Positions 23,814-34,477 of a stretch of 64,000 nucleotides of DNA are shown here, piece by piece. The notes under the pieces were generated by a model. The model was not told the DNA's origin, ran no database searches, and saw only the letters and a program-made list of their open reading frames with translations. The first letter of the stretch is position 1. Each line of letters starts with the position of its first letter. The position numbers and the translations under genes were made by a program. The DNA is from Streptomyces armeniacus. GTDB taxonomy: Bacteria; Actinomycetota; Actinomycetes; Streptomycetales; Streptomycetaceae. The DNA is taken from contig NZ_CP031320.1 in the NCBI RefSeq assembly GCF_003355155.1, forward strand, positions 6,623,861 to 6,687,860. Reading direction: 5' to 3'.

Positions 23814-24740
23814 GTGCTGGGTCCCGTGCTCCTCGCCGCCGCGCGCAGCGACGCGATCCGTCGCCTCGTCTCGGGCGCGCCCGTCACCCGGCCGGTCGTC
23901 GACCGCTTCGTCGCGGGTGAACGGCTCGACCAGTCGCTGCACACCGTACGGTCGCTGACCGACCGGGGTCTGGACGTCACCCTCGACCATCTGGGGGAGC
24001 ACATCACCGACCGTACGGAGGCGGTGCGGAACCGGGACGCGTACCTCGACCTGACCGACGCGCTGGCGGCGGAGGGGCTCGGCCCGCGCGCGGAGATGTC
24101 CGTGAAGCTGTCGGCGTTCGGGCAGGCCCTCCCGAACGGGCACGACATCGCGTACGCGAATATCCTCCCGGTGGTCGAGCGCGCCGCCGCCGCGGGCACC
24201 ACGGTGACCCTGGACATGGAGGACCACACCACGGTCGACTCCACCCTCGCCATCCTCGCCGAGCTGCGGAAACGCTTTCCGGAGACCGGCGCCGTCGTGC
24301 AGTCGTACCTCTTCCGCACCGAGGAGGACTGCCACGCACTGGCCGGGGAAGGATCACGGGTGCGACTGGTGAAGGGCGCGTACGACGAGCCCGCCGATGT
24401 CGCCTTCCGGAGCAAGCGCGACGTCGACCGCTCGTACGTGCGCTGTCTGCGGATCCTCATGGCGGGCAAGGGCTACCCGATGGTCGGCTCGCACGACCCG
24501 CGGATCGTCGCCATCGCACAGGAGCTGGCGCGGCGCGCCGGGCGGAAGCAGGACGAGTACGAGTTCCAGATGCTGTACGGCATCCGCGACGCCGAGCAGC
24601 GGCGGCTGGTGGCGGAAGGGCACCGTATGCGGGTATACGTCCCGTACGGGACCGACTGGTACGGCTACTTCATGCGCCGTCTCGCGGAGCGGCCGGCCAA
24701 CACCGCATTCTTCCTGCGTTCGCTGGCCACCCGTGGCTGA
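23814..24740 (+). CDS. Proline dehydrogenase
   Basis: 308 residues from GTG 23814 with ctggagg at ideal spacing. A monofunctional FAD-dependent proline dehydrogenase (EC 1.5.5.2) oxidising L-proline to pyrroline-5-carboxylate. Diagnostic segments of the barrel are MSVKLSAFG, TVTLDMEDHTT, VVQSYLFRTEEDC, RLVKGAYDEP, PMVGSHDPR, EFQMLYGIR and YVPYGTDWYGYFMRRLAERP. It is followed 117 bp later by the P5C dehydrogenase gene, which completes the two-step conversion to glutamate. The divergent PucR-type gene would normally control it but is truncated. Confidence 0.95.
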   Translation: MLGPVLLAAARSDAIRRLVSGAPVTRPVVDRFVAGERLDQSLHTVRSLTDRGLDVTLDHLGEHITDRTEAVRNRDAYLDLTDALAAEGLGPRAEMSVKLSAFGQALPNGHDIAYANILPVVERAAAAGTTVTLDMEDHTTVDSTLAILAELRKRFPETGAVVQSYLFRTEEDCHALAGEGSRVRLVKGAYDEPADVAFRSKRDVDRSYVRCLRILMAGKGYPMVGSHDPRIVAIAQELARRAGRKQDEYEFQMLYGIRDAEQRRLVAEGHRMRVYVPYGTDWYGYFMRRLAERPANTAFFLRSLATRG

Positions 24741-24857
24741 GCTCGCCCATCATGCAGACAGCCGGCCGGCACCCCGGCCGTCACCACCCCGGCGAAGACA
24801 ACTCCCCGGCGAAGACAACTCCCCGAAATCCCGACCCGCGAAGGAGACACGGCCGCC

Positions 24858-26489
24858 ATGGACGCTGTGACCCAGGTCCCCGCCCCGTACAACGAGCCGG
24901 TGCACACCTACGCCCCCGGCAGCGCCGAGCGCGCACGCCTGGAGGCGAAGCTCAAGGAGCTCGCCGAGCACCCCGTTGACCTGCCGATGACGATCAACGG
25001 CGAGAAGCGCATGGGCGGCGGCGAGCGCGTCGACGTCGTGCAGCCGCACAACCACAAGGCCGTTCTCGGCACGTACGGCACCGCCACCCGCCAGGACGCG
25101 CAGGACGCGGTCGACGCCGCGCTGGCCGCCGCACCCGCCTGGCGCGCGCTCTCGTACGACGACCGCGCCGCCGTCATCCTGAAGGCCGCCGAACTGCTGT
25201 CCGGGCCGTGGCGCGAGACGATCGCCGCCTCCACGATGCTCGGCCAGTCGAAGACCGCGCAGCAGGCCGAGATCGACGCGCCCTGTGAGCTGATCGACTT
25301 CTGGCGGTTCAACGTCCACTTCGGCCGCGAGCTCATGGCCGAGCAGCCCCTCATCCAGCCCAAGGGCGTCTGGAACCGGCTGGACCACCGGCCGCTGGAG
25401 GGCTTCGTCTACGCGATCACGCCGTTCAACTTCACCGCCATCGCCGGCAACCTGCCGACCGCCCCCGCCCTCATGGGCAACACGGTCGTGTGGAAGCCGT
25501 CGCCCACCCAGACCCACGCGGCCGTGCTGCTGATGGAGCTGCTGGAGGAGGCGGGCCTGCCCAAGGGCGTGATCAACCTCGTGACCGGGGACGGCAAGGA
25601 CGTCTCCGAGGTCGCGCTGCCGCACCCGGACCTGGCCGGCGTGCACTTCACCGGCTCGACGGCCACGTTCCAGCACCTGTGGCGGACGGTCGGCGAGAAC
25701 ATCGCGCGCTACAAGTCGTACCCGCGGCTGGTCGGCGAGACCGGCGGCAAGGACTTCATCGTCGCGCACCCGACCGCCGACCCGGCCCTCCTGAAGACCG
25801 CGATCACGCGCGGCGCCTTCGAGTACCAGGGCCAGAAGTGCTCCGCCGCCTCCCGCGCGTACATCCCGCGCTCGCTGTGGGAAGGCGGGCTGAAGGAGGA
25901 GCTGGCCGCGGAGGTCGACGGGCTCGCGATGGGCGACGTCAGCGACCTGTCGCACTTCATCGGCGCCGTCATCGACGACCGCGCGTTCGCGAAGAGCAAG
26001 GCCGCGATCGACTTCGCCAAGTCCGACCCGACGTGCGAGATCGTCGCAGGCGGCACGTACGACGACTCGGTCGGCTGGTTCGTACGGCCCACGGTGATCA
26101 GCTGCTCGGACGCCGAGAGCGAGGTCTTCAAGAAGGAGTACTTCGGCCCGATCATCGCCGTCCTGGTGTACGAGGACGGGGAGTTCGACGCGATGGTGGA
26201 GCAGATGGAGTCGGCCTCGGCGTACGCGCTGACCGGCGCCGTCATCGCCCGTGACCGGCAGGTGCTGACGGACGTGTCGGAGAAGCTGCGGTTCGCGGCG
26301 GGCAACTTCTACCTGAACGACCGGCCCACCGGCTCGATCGTCGGGCAGCAGCCGTTCGGCGGGGCGCGTGCGTCCGGCACGAACGACAAGGCGGGCTCGA
26401 AGTTCAACCTGCTCCGCTGGATGTCGCCGCGCGCCATCAAGGAGACGCAGGTGGCCCCGACCGACTACCGCTACCCGCACATGGGCTGA
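24858..26489 (+). CDS. pruA: L-glutamate gamma-semialdehyde (P5C) dehydrogenase
   Basis: 543 residues, NAD-dependent (EC 1.2.1.88). The sequence shows YAITPFNFTAI, PTAPALMGNTVVWKPSPTQ, HFTGSTATF, catalytic Glu in LVGETGGKDF, and nucleophilic Cys in YQGQKCSAASR. The C-terminal oligomerisation flap contains QQPFGGARASGTNDKAGS. It oxidises glutamate semialdehyde, in equilibrium with P5C, to glutamate in the cytoplasm. A tandem 17-bp repeat (ccggcgaagacaactcc) lies in the 117-bp gap upstream. Confidence 0.96.
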   Translation: MDAVTQVPAPYNEPVHTYAPGSAERARLEAKLKELAEHPVDLPMTINGEKRMGGGERVDVVQPHNHKAVLGTYGTATRQDAQDAVDAALAAAPAWRALSYDDRAAVILKAAELLSGPWRETIAASTMLGQSKTAQQAEIDAPCELIDFWRFNVHFGRELMAEQPLIQPKGVWNRLDHRPLEGFVYAITPFNFTAIAGNLPTAPALMGNTVVWKPSPTQTHAAVLLMELLEEAGLPKGVINLVTGDGKDVSEVALPHPDLAGVHFTGSTATFQHLWRTVGENIARYKSYPRLVGETGGKDFIVAHPTADPALLKTAITRGAFEYQGQKCSAASRAYIPRSLWEGGLKEELAAEVDGLAMGDVSDLSHFIGAVIDDRAFAKSKAAIDFAKSDPTCEIVAGGTYDDSVGWFVRPTVISCSDAESEVFKKEYFGPIIAVLVYEDGEFDAMVEQMESASAYALTGAVIARDRQVLTDVSEKLRFAAGNFYLNDRPTGSIVGQQPFGGARASGTNDKAGSKFNLLRWMSPRAIKETQVAPTDYRYPHMG

Positions 26490-26536
26490 CGCCCGTACGG
26501 GCGCCGCGCGCCTTCCCGTACGCGCGCCCTCCCGTA

Positions 26537-26580
26537 CGGAGGCCCGGTCCCCGCCCTCGCCGGCGGGCGCCGGGCCTCCG
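26537..26580 (+). terminator. Hairpin after pruA
   Basis: Perfect 11-bp arms cggaggcccgg (26537-26547) and ccgggcctccg (26570-26580) have an inner GC-rich loop that can also pair. It separates pruA from the HAD gene. Confidence 0.65.
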
Positions 26581-26624
26581 TGCGTACGTGCCGGGCACGG
26601 CCGCGGGCTGCTACGTTCCGGCAC

Positions 26625-27401
26625 ATGCCGATCCGTGCCGTGCTGTGGGACGTCGACGACACGCTCTTCGACTACGCGGGCTCCGACCGCACCGGAGCGC
26701 TGCGGCACATCGAGGCCGAAGGGCTGCTGGCGCGCCACCCGTCGCCCGAGGCGGCGCTGGAACGCTGGCAGGTGGTGATGGACGAGCAGTTCGCGCGCTT
26801 CCTGAGCCGAGAGCTGAGCTTCCCGGACCACCGCCGGGAGCGCGCACGGCAGTTCCTCGGCGAGCCGCTGACGGACGCGGCGGCGGACGAGTGGTTCGGG
26901 CGGTACGTCGCGCTGTACGAGGAGGCATGGACGCTGTTCGCGGACGCCGTGCCCGCCCTGGACGCGCTGACGCCCGCGTACCGGCACGGCATCCTCTCCA
27001 ACTCCGCCGTGCGGAACCAGGACCGCAAACTGACCCGGCTCGGCATCCGGGACCGCTTCGAGGTGCTCCGCTGCGCGGACGAACTGGGCTGCGCCAAGCC
27101 CGACGCCGCCGCCTTCCACGCCACGTGCGCCGCACTGGGGCTGCCCCCGGAGCAGGTCGCGTACGTCGGCGACCACCCCGACCTGGACGCGCGCGGCGCG
27201 GAGGCCGCCGGGCTGCTGGGCATCTGGCTGGACCGTTCGGGCGCGGGGGAACGGGCGCGCGCGGGCGACGCGGCTGGTGGTGGCGACCCGGCAGGTGGGA
27301 GCCACCCGGCTGGTGGTGGCGACGGCCTGCGGCGGATCACGGGGCTGGCGGAGCTGCCGCGGCTGCTGCGGGCGTACGAGGCCGGCACCGGCCGTCAGTG
27401 A
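26625..27401 (+). CDS. HAD-superfamily hydrolase
   Basis: 258 residues from ATG 26625. Motif I is WDVDDTLFDYAG, with Asp nucleophile and acid/base in DVDDT. A helical cap of subclass I follows (residues 20-95), then motif II GILSNSA, motif III Lys in CAKPDAAAF, and motif IV YVGDHPDLDARGAEAAG. The enzyme is likely a small-molecule phosphatase with unknown substrate. A Gly/Pro repeat (GGGDPAGGSHPAGGGD), probably encoded by a recently expanded repeat, is inserted near residue 220, before the final helix. Confidence 0.85.
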   Translation: MPIRAVLWDVDDTLFDYAGSDRTGALRHIEAEGLLARHPSPEAALERWQVVMDEQFARFLSRELSFPDHRRERARQFLGEPLTDAAADEWFGRYVALYEEAWTLFADAVPALDALTPAYRHGILSNSAVRNQDRKLTRLGIRDRFEVLRCADELGCAKPDAAAFHATCAALGLPPEQVAYVGDHPDLDARGAEAAGLLGIWLDRSGAGERARAGDAAGGGDPAGGSHPAGGGDGLRRITGLAELPRLLRAYEAGTGRQ

Positions 27402-27442
27402 CCGCTGTCACAGAGGGAAACCGCAGGTGGGCGGGGGTGCCG

Positions 27443-27480
27443 TCTCAGATAGTAGGAAGGCCAAGTAAAAACGAGACATC
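27443..27480 (+). promoter_or_regulatory. AT-rich promoter-like segment
   Basis: The stretch ctcagatagtaggaaggccaagtaaaa stands out from the GC-rich context and lies about 180 bp before the small gene at 27652. It could contain a promoter or a regulator site. No assignment is made. Confidence 0.3.
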
Positions 27481-27651
27481 AGGGCTCATCGCTCTTACCT
27501 TGGTAGAAGCCGAACGTCTCGCTCCATCGGGCGACTGGCGGACGCGGCACGGTGCGACGCGCAGGTGACCCCTGCGGCGCCGGAGCCCCCGCCCCTTCCG
27601 GCGCGTTGAATCCCCCGCTTCTCGCACTGTGCCCCGAAGGAGCTGCTGACC

Positions 27652-27801
27652 ATGGACGAGACCGCTCGCCGCCGTACGCGGCACAACGCCCCCCGCAACG
27701 GCCAGTCCGCCGACGGGCGTAACGCCGACCGCCGCAACGCCGCCGCCGCCCTCCAGCGCGCCCTCGACCGCCGGGACAACGGCGGAGCCACGGGCCACTG
27801 A
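27652..27801 (+). CDS. Small basic hypothetical protein (49 aa)
   Basis: ATG 27652 has a good site (gaaggag, about 8 nt upstream). The 49-residue product is very hydrophilic, with Arg/Asn/Asp-rich segments (MDETARRRTRHNAPRNGQS, AALQRALDRRDN). It has no Cys, no signal peptide and is probably disordered with one helix. It is convergent with the phosphatase gene at 27847. A 250-bp gap upstream includes the AT-richer segment 27443-27480. Confidence 0.6.
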   Translation: MDETARRRTRHNAPRNGQSADGRNADRRNAAAALQRALDRRDNGGATGH

Positions 27802-27846
27802 CCGGCCGGTCTCTCCGTACCGACCCCGCTCGGCCCTGACGTCCCG

Positions 27847-29457
27847 TCAGCCCTCCGAGCGCTGACGCCGCCGGCGCTCGACCGTGAAGCGGTCGATGCG
27901 CCGGCCCGTCTCCGCCAGCGCCGTGACCTCGAGCTTCGGCGCGCGCCCCGCCGTCCCCGGCCGTGACTCGACGGCCAGGAACGAGAAGCCCGTGTAGCGC
28001 ACCCGCGACCACTCCACCCGGTCCCCCTCCTGCTCGTCCGGCCCGGTCCAGTGGAACGTCGGCACGTGATCGCGCTCGTCCTCGTGGCCCTCGTAGCTGT
28101 CCGGTACGGGGAAGTCGTACAGCTTCTTGCCGCCGCCGCCCGCCGTCACGTACACCGTGCCGTCCCGCGCCGGCTCCGTGGAGCCGCCGACGGGCAGTGC
28201 GCGGGTCGGCTTGTCGCCGCGTACGGGATCGGTGCGCTCGTAAACGTGGTTGTGCCCGTTGATCACCAGATCGACCTGGTGCCGGTCGAAGAGCGGTACC
28301 CACTCCTCGCGTACGCCGCCGTCGGAGGCGTGCGTGCTCGTCGAGTAGGCGCAGTGGTGGAAGAAGACCACGACGAAATCGATGTCGCCCGCCGCGCGCA
28401 GCTCGCGCAGCCGCGCGCCGAGCCAGCGGGTCTGGGCGCCGTCCGTGTAGCCCCTGTTGGCGGGGATCTCGTACGACACGTCGTTCGCGTCGAGGGCGAC
28501 GACGCCGACGTTGCCGTAGCGGAACGCGTACACGCCCGGCGCGTTCTTCGCGTCCGGGCCGGTCGCGGGCAGGGACCAGCGGGCGGACTGGCCCCCGTAG
28601 CCGTTGGGGGAGTACCACGCCTCCATGTCGTGGTTCCCGGTGGTCACCATCCACGGCACGCGCGCCGCGACCGACTCGGTCTGCGCGAGGAACTGGTCCC
28701 ACACGCGGGCGTCGTACGTGTCGTCCCGCTCGCCGTGGCCCGTCTCGTCCGCGTAGCAGATGTCGCCCGCGTGCAGATGGAAGGACGGGTTCTGGCCGAG
28801 CAGCAACTGGTCGTTGGCCAGGGCCTGGTAGCTCACGCCCTGGTCGCCGAAGGCCGTGAACACGAACGGATCGCCGGGCTCCGCCGGCGCCGTGGTGAAC
28901 GAGCCGAGCGTCGCGAGCCGGTCCGGGGCCGTCGGGTCGAAGCCGTCGTGGCCGACGCCGTAGTAGTACGTGGTGCCGGGGCGGAGCCCGTCCAGCGCGG
29001 CGTGCAGATAGAACTGCTCCACCGCGGGCAGCTTCCGGGACAGCGCGGGCGTCCGCAGCTCGCGTACCTCCGCCTCGATCTTCCGGCTCAGCTCCCACGG
29101 CTCGCCGCCGATCCGGATGTACGGCTTCCGTACGGCGAAGGGCACCTGCCAGGACACCCGCATCTGCGTCTTGGGGTCGTCGCCGAACGCCAGATGGCGC
29201 CCGAAGGGTGCCACGAGCGAGCCGTCCACCCGTACGGGCGACGGCGCCGCCGGTGTCGCGGACGGCCCGCCGCCGTCCGCCGCGTCCGAGGTGCAGCCGA
29301 GCAGCCCGGCGCCGGCGGCCCCCGTGACGGCGAGGCCGCCGCCGCGCAGCAGGCCGCGGCGCGACACGCCGGACGTACGGCCTGCCAGCCGCGCCCGCAG
29401 GTACTCGTGCTGCTCCGGCATGCTCATCCGCGCCGCCAGCCGCTCCGGAATCCCCAT
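27847..29457 (-). CDS. Tat-exported purple-acid-phosphatase-like metallophosphoesterase
   Basis: About 536 residues from ATG 29457 (GGAGA upstream; ATG 29472 is an alternative). The Tat signal is [10 protein letters not shown] with lipobox-like GLLGC. An FN3-like N-terminal domain (about 95-190) is followed by the metallophosphatase core: [36 protein letters not shown] and [11 protein letters not shown], which supply the metal-binding Asp/Asn/His set of the purple acid phosphatase group. It likely releases phosphate from extracellular esters. It is divergent from leuB. Phosphate control is plausible but no clear PHO box was seen. Confidence 0.85.
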   Translation of the reverse strand: MGIPERLAARMSMPEQHEYLRARLAGRTSGVSRRGLLRGGGLAVTGAAGAGLLGCTSDAADGGGPSATPAAPSPVRVDGSLVAPFGRHLAFGDDPKTQMRVSWQVPFAVRKPYIRIGGEPWELSRKIEAEVRELRTPALSRKLPAVEQFYLHAALDGLRPGTTYYYGVGHDGFDPTAPDRLATLGSFTTAPAEPGDPFVFTAFGDQGVSYQALANDQLLLGQNPSFHLHAGDICYADETGHGERDDTYDARVWDQFLAQTESVAARVPWMVTTGNHDMEAWYSPNGYGGQSARWSLPATGPDAKNAPGVYAFRYGNVGVVALDANDVSYEIPANRGYTDGAQTRWLGARLRELRAAGDIDFVVVFFHHCAYSTSTHASDGGVREEWVPLFDRHQVDLVINGHNHVYERTDPVRGDKPTRALPVGGSTEPARDGTVYVTAGGGGKKLYDFPVPDSYEGHEDERDHVPTFHWTGPDEQEGDRVEWSRVRYTGFSFLAVESRPGTAGRAPKLEVTALAETGRRIDRFTVERRRRQRSEG

Positions 29458-29613
29458 TCGCGGTGTCTCCATGGGAGAAAGCTGGCAGCGATCGGCAACT
29501 GCCGTGCATCCTGGGCACGTACGCGCGGTGAACCGCACCCGGCTGGCAGACCGTTCGTCCGGAATATGGACGGGTGTGTGTCAACTCATGGGACAGCGAG
29601 TACGCTCCCGTGC

Positions 29614-30651
29614 ATGGCGCGCAGCATCAATCTCGCAGTGATCCCCGGTGACGGCATCGGCCAGGAGGTCGTGACACAGGGCCTCAAGGTCCTCAGCGCC
29701 GTCCTCCCGCAGGACGTGAAGCTGGAGTCACGGCAGTACGACCTCGGGGCCCGCCGCTGGCACGAGACCGGCGAGACCCTGCCCGAGGCCGAGCTGGAGC
29801 AGCTCAAGAGCCACGACGCGATCCTGCTCGGCGCGATCGGCGACCCGTCCGTGCCGTCCGGCGTGCTCGAGCGCGGTCTGCTGCTGAAGCTGCGCTTCGC
29901 CTTCGACCACTACGTCAACCTGCGGCCCTCGAAGCTGTTCCCCAATACGGCTACGCCTCTGGAGGGCCGTCCGGACATCGACTTCGTCGTCGTCCGCGAG
30001 GGCACCGAGGGCCCGTACGTCGGCAACGGCGGCAGTCTCCGCACCGGCACCCCCGCCGAGGTCGCCACCGAGGTCAGCCTCAACACGGCGTACGGCGTGG
30101 AGCGGGTCGTGCGCGACGCGTACGAGCGGGCGCAGGCGCGCCCCCGCAAGAAGCTCACCCTCGTGCACAAGAACAACGTGCTCGTGCACGCCGGCCACCT
30201 GTGGAAGAACCTCTTCGACCAGGTCGGCCAGGAGTACCCCGAGGTCAGCACGGACTATCTGCACGTCGACGCCGCGACGATCTTCTTCGTCACCGACCCG
30301 GCGCGCTTCGACGTGATCGTCACCGACAACCTCTTCGGCGACATCCTCACCGACCTCGCCGCCGCCGTCTCCGGCGGCATCGGCCTCGCCGCGTCCGGGA
30401 ACATCAACCCCACGGGCGCGTTCCCCTCGATGTTCGAGCCGGTGCACGGCTCCGCACCGGACATCGCGGGCACCGGCAAGGCCGACCCCACCGCGACCAT
30501 CCTCTCCGTCGCGCTGCTGCTGCGGCACCTCGGCCACGAGCCGGAGGCCGCCCGTATCGAGGACGCCGTTTCCGCCGATCTGGCGGGCCGTTCCGGTGCT
30601 CGTACGACCGACGAGATCGGTGACGCCATCGCCGTACGAGTAGCCAGCTAG
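29614..30651 (+). CDS. leuB: 3-isopropylmalate dehydrogenase
   Basis: 345 residues from ATG 29614. NAD-dependent oxidative decarboxylation of 3-isopropylmalate in leucine synthesis (EC 1.1.1.85). Signature features are [49 protein letters not shown], the [15 protein letters not shown] metal site, and [16 protein letters not shown]. The L-R-F/D substrate loop matches the actinobacterial LeuB type rather than isocitrate dehydrogenase. ilvE follows 260 bp downstream. Confidence 0.93.
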   Translation: MARSINLAVIPGDGIGQEVVTQGLKVLSAVLPQDVKLESRQYDLGARRWHETGETLPEAELEQLKSHDAILLGAIGDPSVPSGVLERGLLLKLRFAFDHYVNLRPSKLFPNTATPLEGRPDIDFVVVREGTEGPYVGNGGSLRTGTPAEVATEVSLNTAYGVERVVRDAYERAQARPRKKLTLVHKNNVLVHAGHLWKNLFDQVGQEYPEVSTDYLHVDAATIFFVTDPARFDVIVTDNLFGDILTDLAAAVSGGIGLAASGNINPTGAFPSMFEPVHGSAPDIAGTGKADPTATILSVALLLRHLGHEPEAARIEDAVSADLAGRSGARTTDEIGDAIAVRVAS

Positions 30652-30911
30652 GCCCGCCGTACGTCCACCCGCCGGCGTCCCCTCGGGGCGCCGCGCGGCA
30701 GTGGCCCACCGGCCGGGTCCCAGCCACCCGGCCGCTGGGCAACCGAGCGGTTGGGTGTCACCATCTATTCAGGACCGCCCCGTGTCCGTCTCTCGGTCCC
30801 ATACGCGCGATAATCGAACGCGGGCCGTAGTGCGAGGGGAAGCTCGGACGTCCTAGTAACGCAGGGCGAAGGGCGCGGTCCGCCACGACACTCAGCGAAG
30901 GACGCGCTCTC

Positions 30912-32015
<1,104 letters not shown>

Positions 32016-32028
32016 CGGCCCCTCCCCA

Positions 32029-32076
32029 CCGGCCGGGCGGTTCGTTCCGCCTCTGGCGTACGAACCGCCCGGTCGG
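32029..32076. terminator. Bidirectional terminator between ilvE and the effector-like cassette
   Basis: A stem of about 17 bp (32029-32045 with 32060-32076) with a perfect 13-bp core (ccgggcggttcgt) and a 14-nt loop. Confidence 0.85.
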
Positions 32077-32085
32077 GCTTCCAGG

Positions 32086-32670
32086 TCATTCGCTACGCAG
32101 ATCGACACCTGTGGGTGCGGAATACGTGGGGGAGGAAACAGCGAAGGACAGGATGTCCTCTTTGGAGCCGGTCGTGTTGCTCGCGTCGCGGAGAAGTAGT
32201 TCCACCTCGACCAAATATTTGTCTTTCTTGTGAAACGCTTCGAGCTGCAACTGCTGTGCCTTAGATTTGGCGCGTGCGTACTTGTCAATTTGCCACCCGT
32301 GTTCGGGAAGCTTATCGTGCAGCCTTTTCATGGCAGCTTTCAATTGGTCCTCTGTAACGTTCCACGCCGACCATGAGTGTCGAATATAGTAGTTTCCTTC
32401 TCGCTGACCTGAAGTTGTGAGGAGCGGCCCGGTAGGCGTTACTTTCCCCTTTAGGTCCGTGAGGTCGAGCAGTTGACTGGAGATCTGTTTCGTCTTCGAG
32501 CGTGCTTTATCCGGCTCCATCGTGAGTCGTTTCGGTTCGTGCGAATCCGAGTCGACTGGTGCTGTATCACTCACCGTGTCACATCCCAGAGAGCCGAAGC
32601 TGCAGAAAGCGATAGTTGCGAATAGGGCGAGGGGCCACCGGCGCGCACGACCCACAAGTCGGTTATTCAT
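32086..32670 (-). CDS. Lipoprotein paired with DUF1023 hydrolase
   Basis: 194 residues. The signal sequence (RWPLALFATIAFCSFGSLGC) has its lipobox Cys near residue 30. A Ser/Asp linker and a roughly 140-residue alpha/beta domain follow (NYYIRHSWSAWNVTEDQLKAAM, LHDKLPEHGWQIDKYA, YLVEVELLL). I do not recognise the domain, but lipoproteins like this commonly follow WXG/DUF1023 genes in actinobacteria. The gene overlaps the hydrolase gene by 8 bp. It could be an immunity or chaperone-like membrane partner. Lower GC and more A/T-ending codons than the core genes suggest transfer. Confidence 0.65.
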   Translation of the reverse strand: MNNRLVGRARRWPLALFATIAFCSFGSLGCDTVSDTAPVDSDSHEPKRLTMEPDKARSKTKQISSQLLDLTDLKGKVTPTGPLLTTSGQREGNYYIRHSWSAWNVTEDQLKAAMKRLHDKLPEHGWQIDKYARAKSKAQQLQLEAFHKKDKYLVEVELLLRDASNTTGSKEDILSFAVSSPTYSAPTGVDLRSE

Positions 32671-34471
32671 CGACAGTCACCTCGTCGTAGTTTCCTACGA
32701 TCACCCGTGACTGATTTAGGAGGCTCTCGGATGCCCCAGGGGCGTCGTCCCGGTACTTCCAGTAGTCGCTATGCCCTTGTGTGTCGGTTCGCATCTGGGT
32801 TGCCCCAAATTCTTCGTCGCTCGGGATGATGTAGTCCCGGCCAGTCTCCCAGTCCGCTTCCTTATGTCCATGAAATGGTTGACCGATTTCTGGAACTAGA
32901 TCACCTTTTGCTTCCTGATTCCAGACGTGGCCCTGTGGGACGTCCATGTCTTCCGCGCGACCGACCTGGGCCCCCGGGCTCCCTGCGAACACCACGTCAT
33001 CGGCGTTGAGGTCGTCGAGTCTGGCCGCAGAGCCGACCAAGGTCGTGCCGTAGCTGTGGCCCACAATTGTCGTGTGGCTGCGGGACTCGGATTCATGGGA
33101 CGAGGTCAGCCCATCCGTAAATCTATTGAGATCGGGCGCGGCGTCATTTGCGTAATGACTGAAGGTCGAATCCTTTACGGGATTCTGTGGGGCATCGTAG
33201 CCATACCAGGTGATTGTGGATACTTGTGCATCTGGGGCAAGTTTTGAGCTTTCTGCCCATAGTGCGTCAGAGCGATCCATTCCATTTTGTATTTCTGAAA
33301 GCCTTGCTCCTGTGCCCGGTACATATACTGCGGTGTGGTCGGCGGTGTCAGGGTTGCCATTGGCGATGATCGCTTGGCCTCTTCCTGTATCGTCGAAGCC
33401 CAGTAGGTAGGCTTCGGGAAGCCCTTCCCTTCCCGTTCTGGCGAATCGCTCTTCCAGCCCCTCGATTTCTTTGACTTCCCCTTCCAAGTCGGCCACCCTT
33501 GACCCGTACTGCTGCTCCCAGTCGCGGGCCTTTTCGGCGTGCTCGCGCCAGTTCCTGTGCTGCGACCCTCCGGGATGGGCGTATAGAGGCGGTTTCGGGG
33601 GGATCGCATCGAGCTGCGTCTGGTAATGACCCTTCTTCTCCGCGAGGACTGCCCTATTTGCTTCATCGCGAACTTCGGAAGGAAGACCGTCCAGTGCACC
33701 GACAGAAGAGGGGTAGAGGGAGGTGTAGTCGGCCTTCTCTTGCGCGTTGAGGCCCTTCCACCATGCCGCGTTCTCCTCAGCGCTCTTACCCTTGGGGATG
33801 CCGCTCTTGTCCAGGTAGACCCCGGCGGCCTTTTGCATGGCACGCTGATCGCCGTATACGTTCGCCCAGTCCTTGTCGCTGACGGTGAGGTCGTTCTGAG
33901 CTTTGAGGCGTCTCAGCTCTGGCGCCCATCTCTGGTCAGCCTCAGCGGCGGCGGTAAGGGCATCACCGATGCGGTCGGCCAGCCCTTGCGCCTTCACCCG
34001 GTTCGGATCTATTGGCTTCCAGGGGTCCTCTTGCCCCGCAGCCACGCTGTTGCGGCCGGGGAACGGCTCGTCCTTCGACGCTGTCCAACTGACGTTGCCG
34101 TTCTCCTCGTCCACCGTGAAGCCCGCGCTCTTCGCTTCTTGCTCCGCGGTGGTGAGCTTCTTCTTCGCCGCCCTTAGCTCCGCGGCGAAGCCGTTCAGCG
34201 CCGCGCTGATCAGGCCGCATTCCACTTGCGTATAGTGGAAGCTCCTGGCCAGCCGCGTGAGCCGCCCACGAGCGGCCATCGCGCCCTCGCCGACCAGCCC
34301 CTCGGCCGCTTCGTCCCCGGACGGACTCGGGTTGGGGAGCGCCTTGGCCACGATCTGGTCGGCGAGGCGGTCCTTGGCCGCGCGGGCCGCTGTGCTCACC
34401 GCGTGGTAGCCGTCGGCCGCCTGCTCGAACTCGGACGGTTTGACGTCCCGGAGCGTGCTGTAGCTGACCAT
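32663..34471 (-). CDS. WXG-like/DUF1023 alpha-beta hydrolase, putative secreted effector
   Basis: 602 residues. The first 200 or so are helical and heptad-like (FEQAADGYHAVSTAARAAK, LNGFAAELRAAKKKLTTAEQ), as in actinobacterial WXG/LXG-style secreted proteins. A central segment is rich in YGDQRAM and WWKGLN. The C-terminal half is a DUF1023-type alpha/beta hydrolase: AVYVPGTGARL, the nucleophile elbow IVGHSYGTTLVG with Ser at about 473, and VFAGSPGA. There is no Sec signal, consistent with type VII export, but no T7SS genes are nearby. It is encoded after the WXG-like gene (6-bp gap) and before the lipoprotein. Substrate unknown. Confidence 0.75.
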   Translation of the reverse strand: MVSYSTLRDVKPSEFEQAADGYHAVSTAARAAKDRLADQIVAKALPNPSPSGDEAAEGLVGEGAMAARGRLTRLARSFHYTQVECGLISAALNGFAAELRAAKKKLTTAEQEAKSAGFTVDEENGNVSWTASKDEPFPGRNSVAAGQEDPWKPIDPNRVKAQGLADRIGDALTAAAEADQRWAPELRRLKAQNDLTVSDKDWANVYGDQRAMQKAAGVYLDKSGIPKGKSAEENAAWWKGLNAQEKADYTSLYPSSVGALDGLPSEVRDEANRAVLAEKKGHYQTQLDAIPPKPPLYAHPGGSQHRNWREHAEKARDWEQQYGSRVADLEGEVKEIEGLEERFARTGREGLPEAYLLGFDDTGRGQAIIANGNPDTADHTAVYVPGTGARLSEIQNGMDRSDALWAESSKLAPDAQVSTITWYGYDAPQNPVKDSTFSHYANDAAPDLNRFTDGLTSSHESESRSHTTIVGHSYGTTLVGSAARLDDLNADDVVFAGSPGAQVGRAEDMDVPQGHVWNQEAKGDLVPEIGQPFHGHKEADWETGRDYIIPSDEEFGATQMRTDTQGHSDYWKYRDDAPGASESLLNQSRVIVGNYDEVTVDE

Positions 34472-34477
34472 CGCGGG

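Noticed and set aside
27479..29584. Long 701-codon open frame overlapping the phosphatase gene on the same strand
   Set aside because: It is Arg/Gly-rich with no domain, and the overlapping frame encodes a complete Tat metallophosphatase; a GC-rich shadow.
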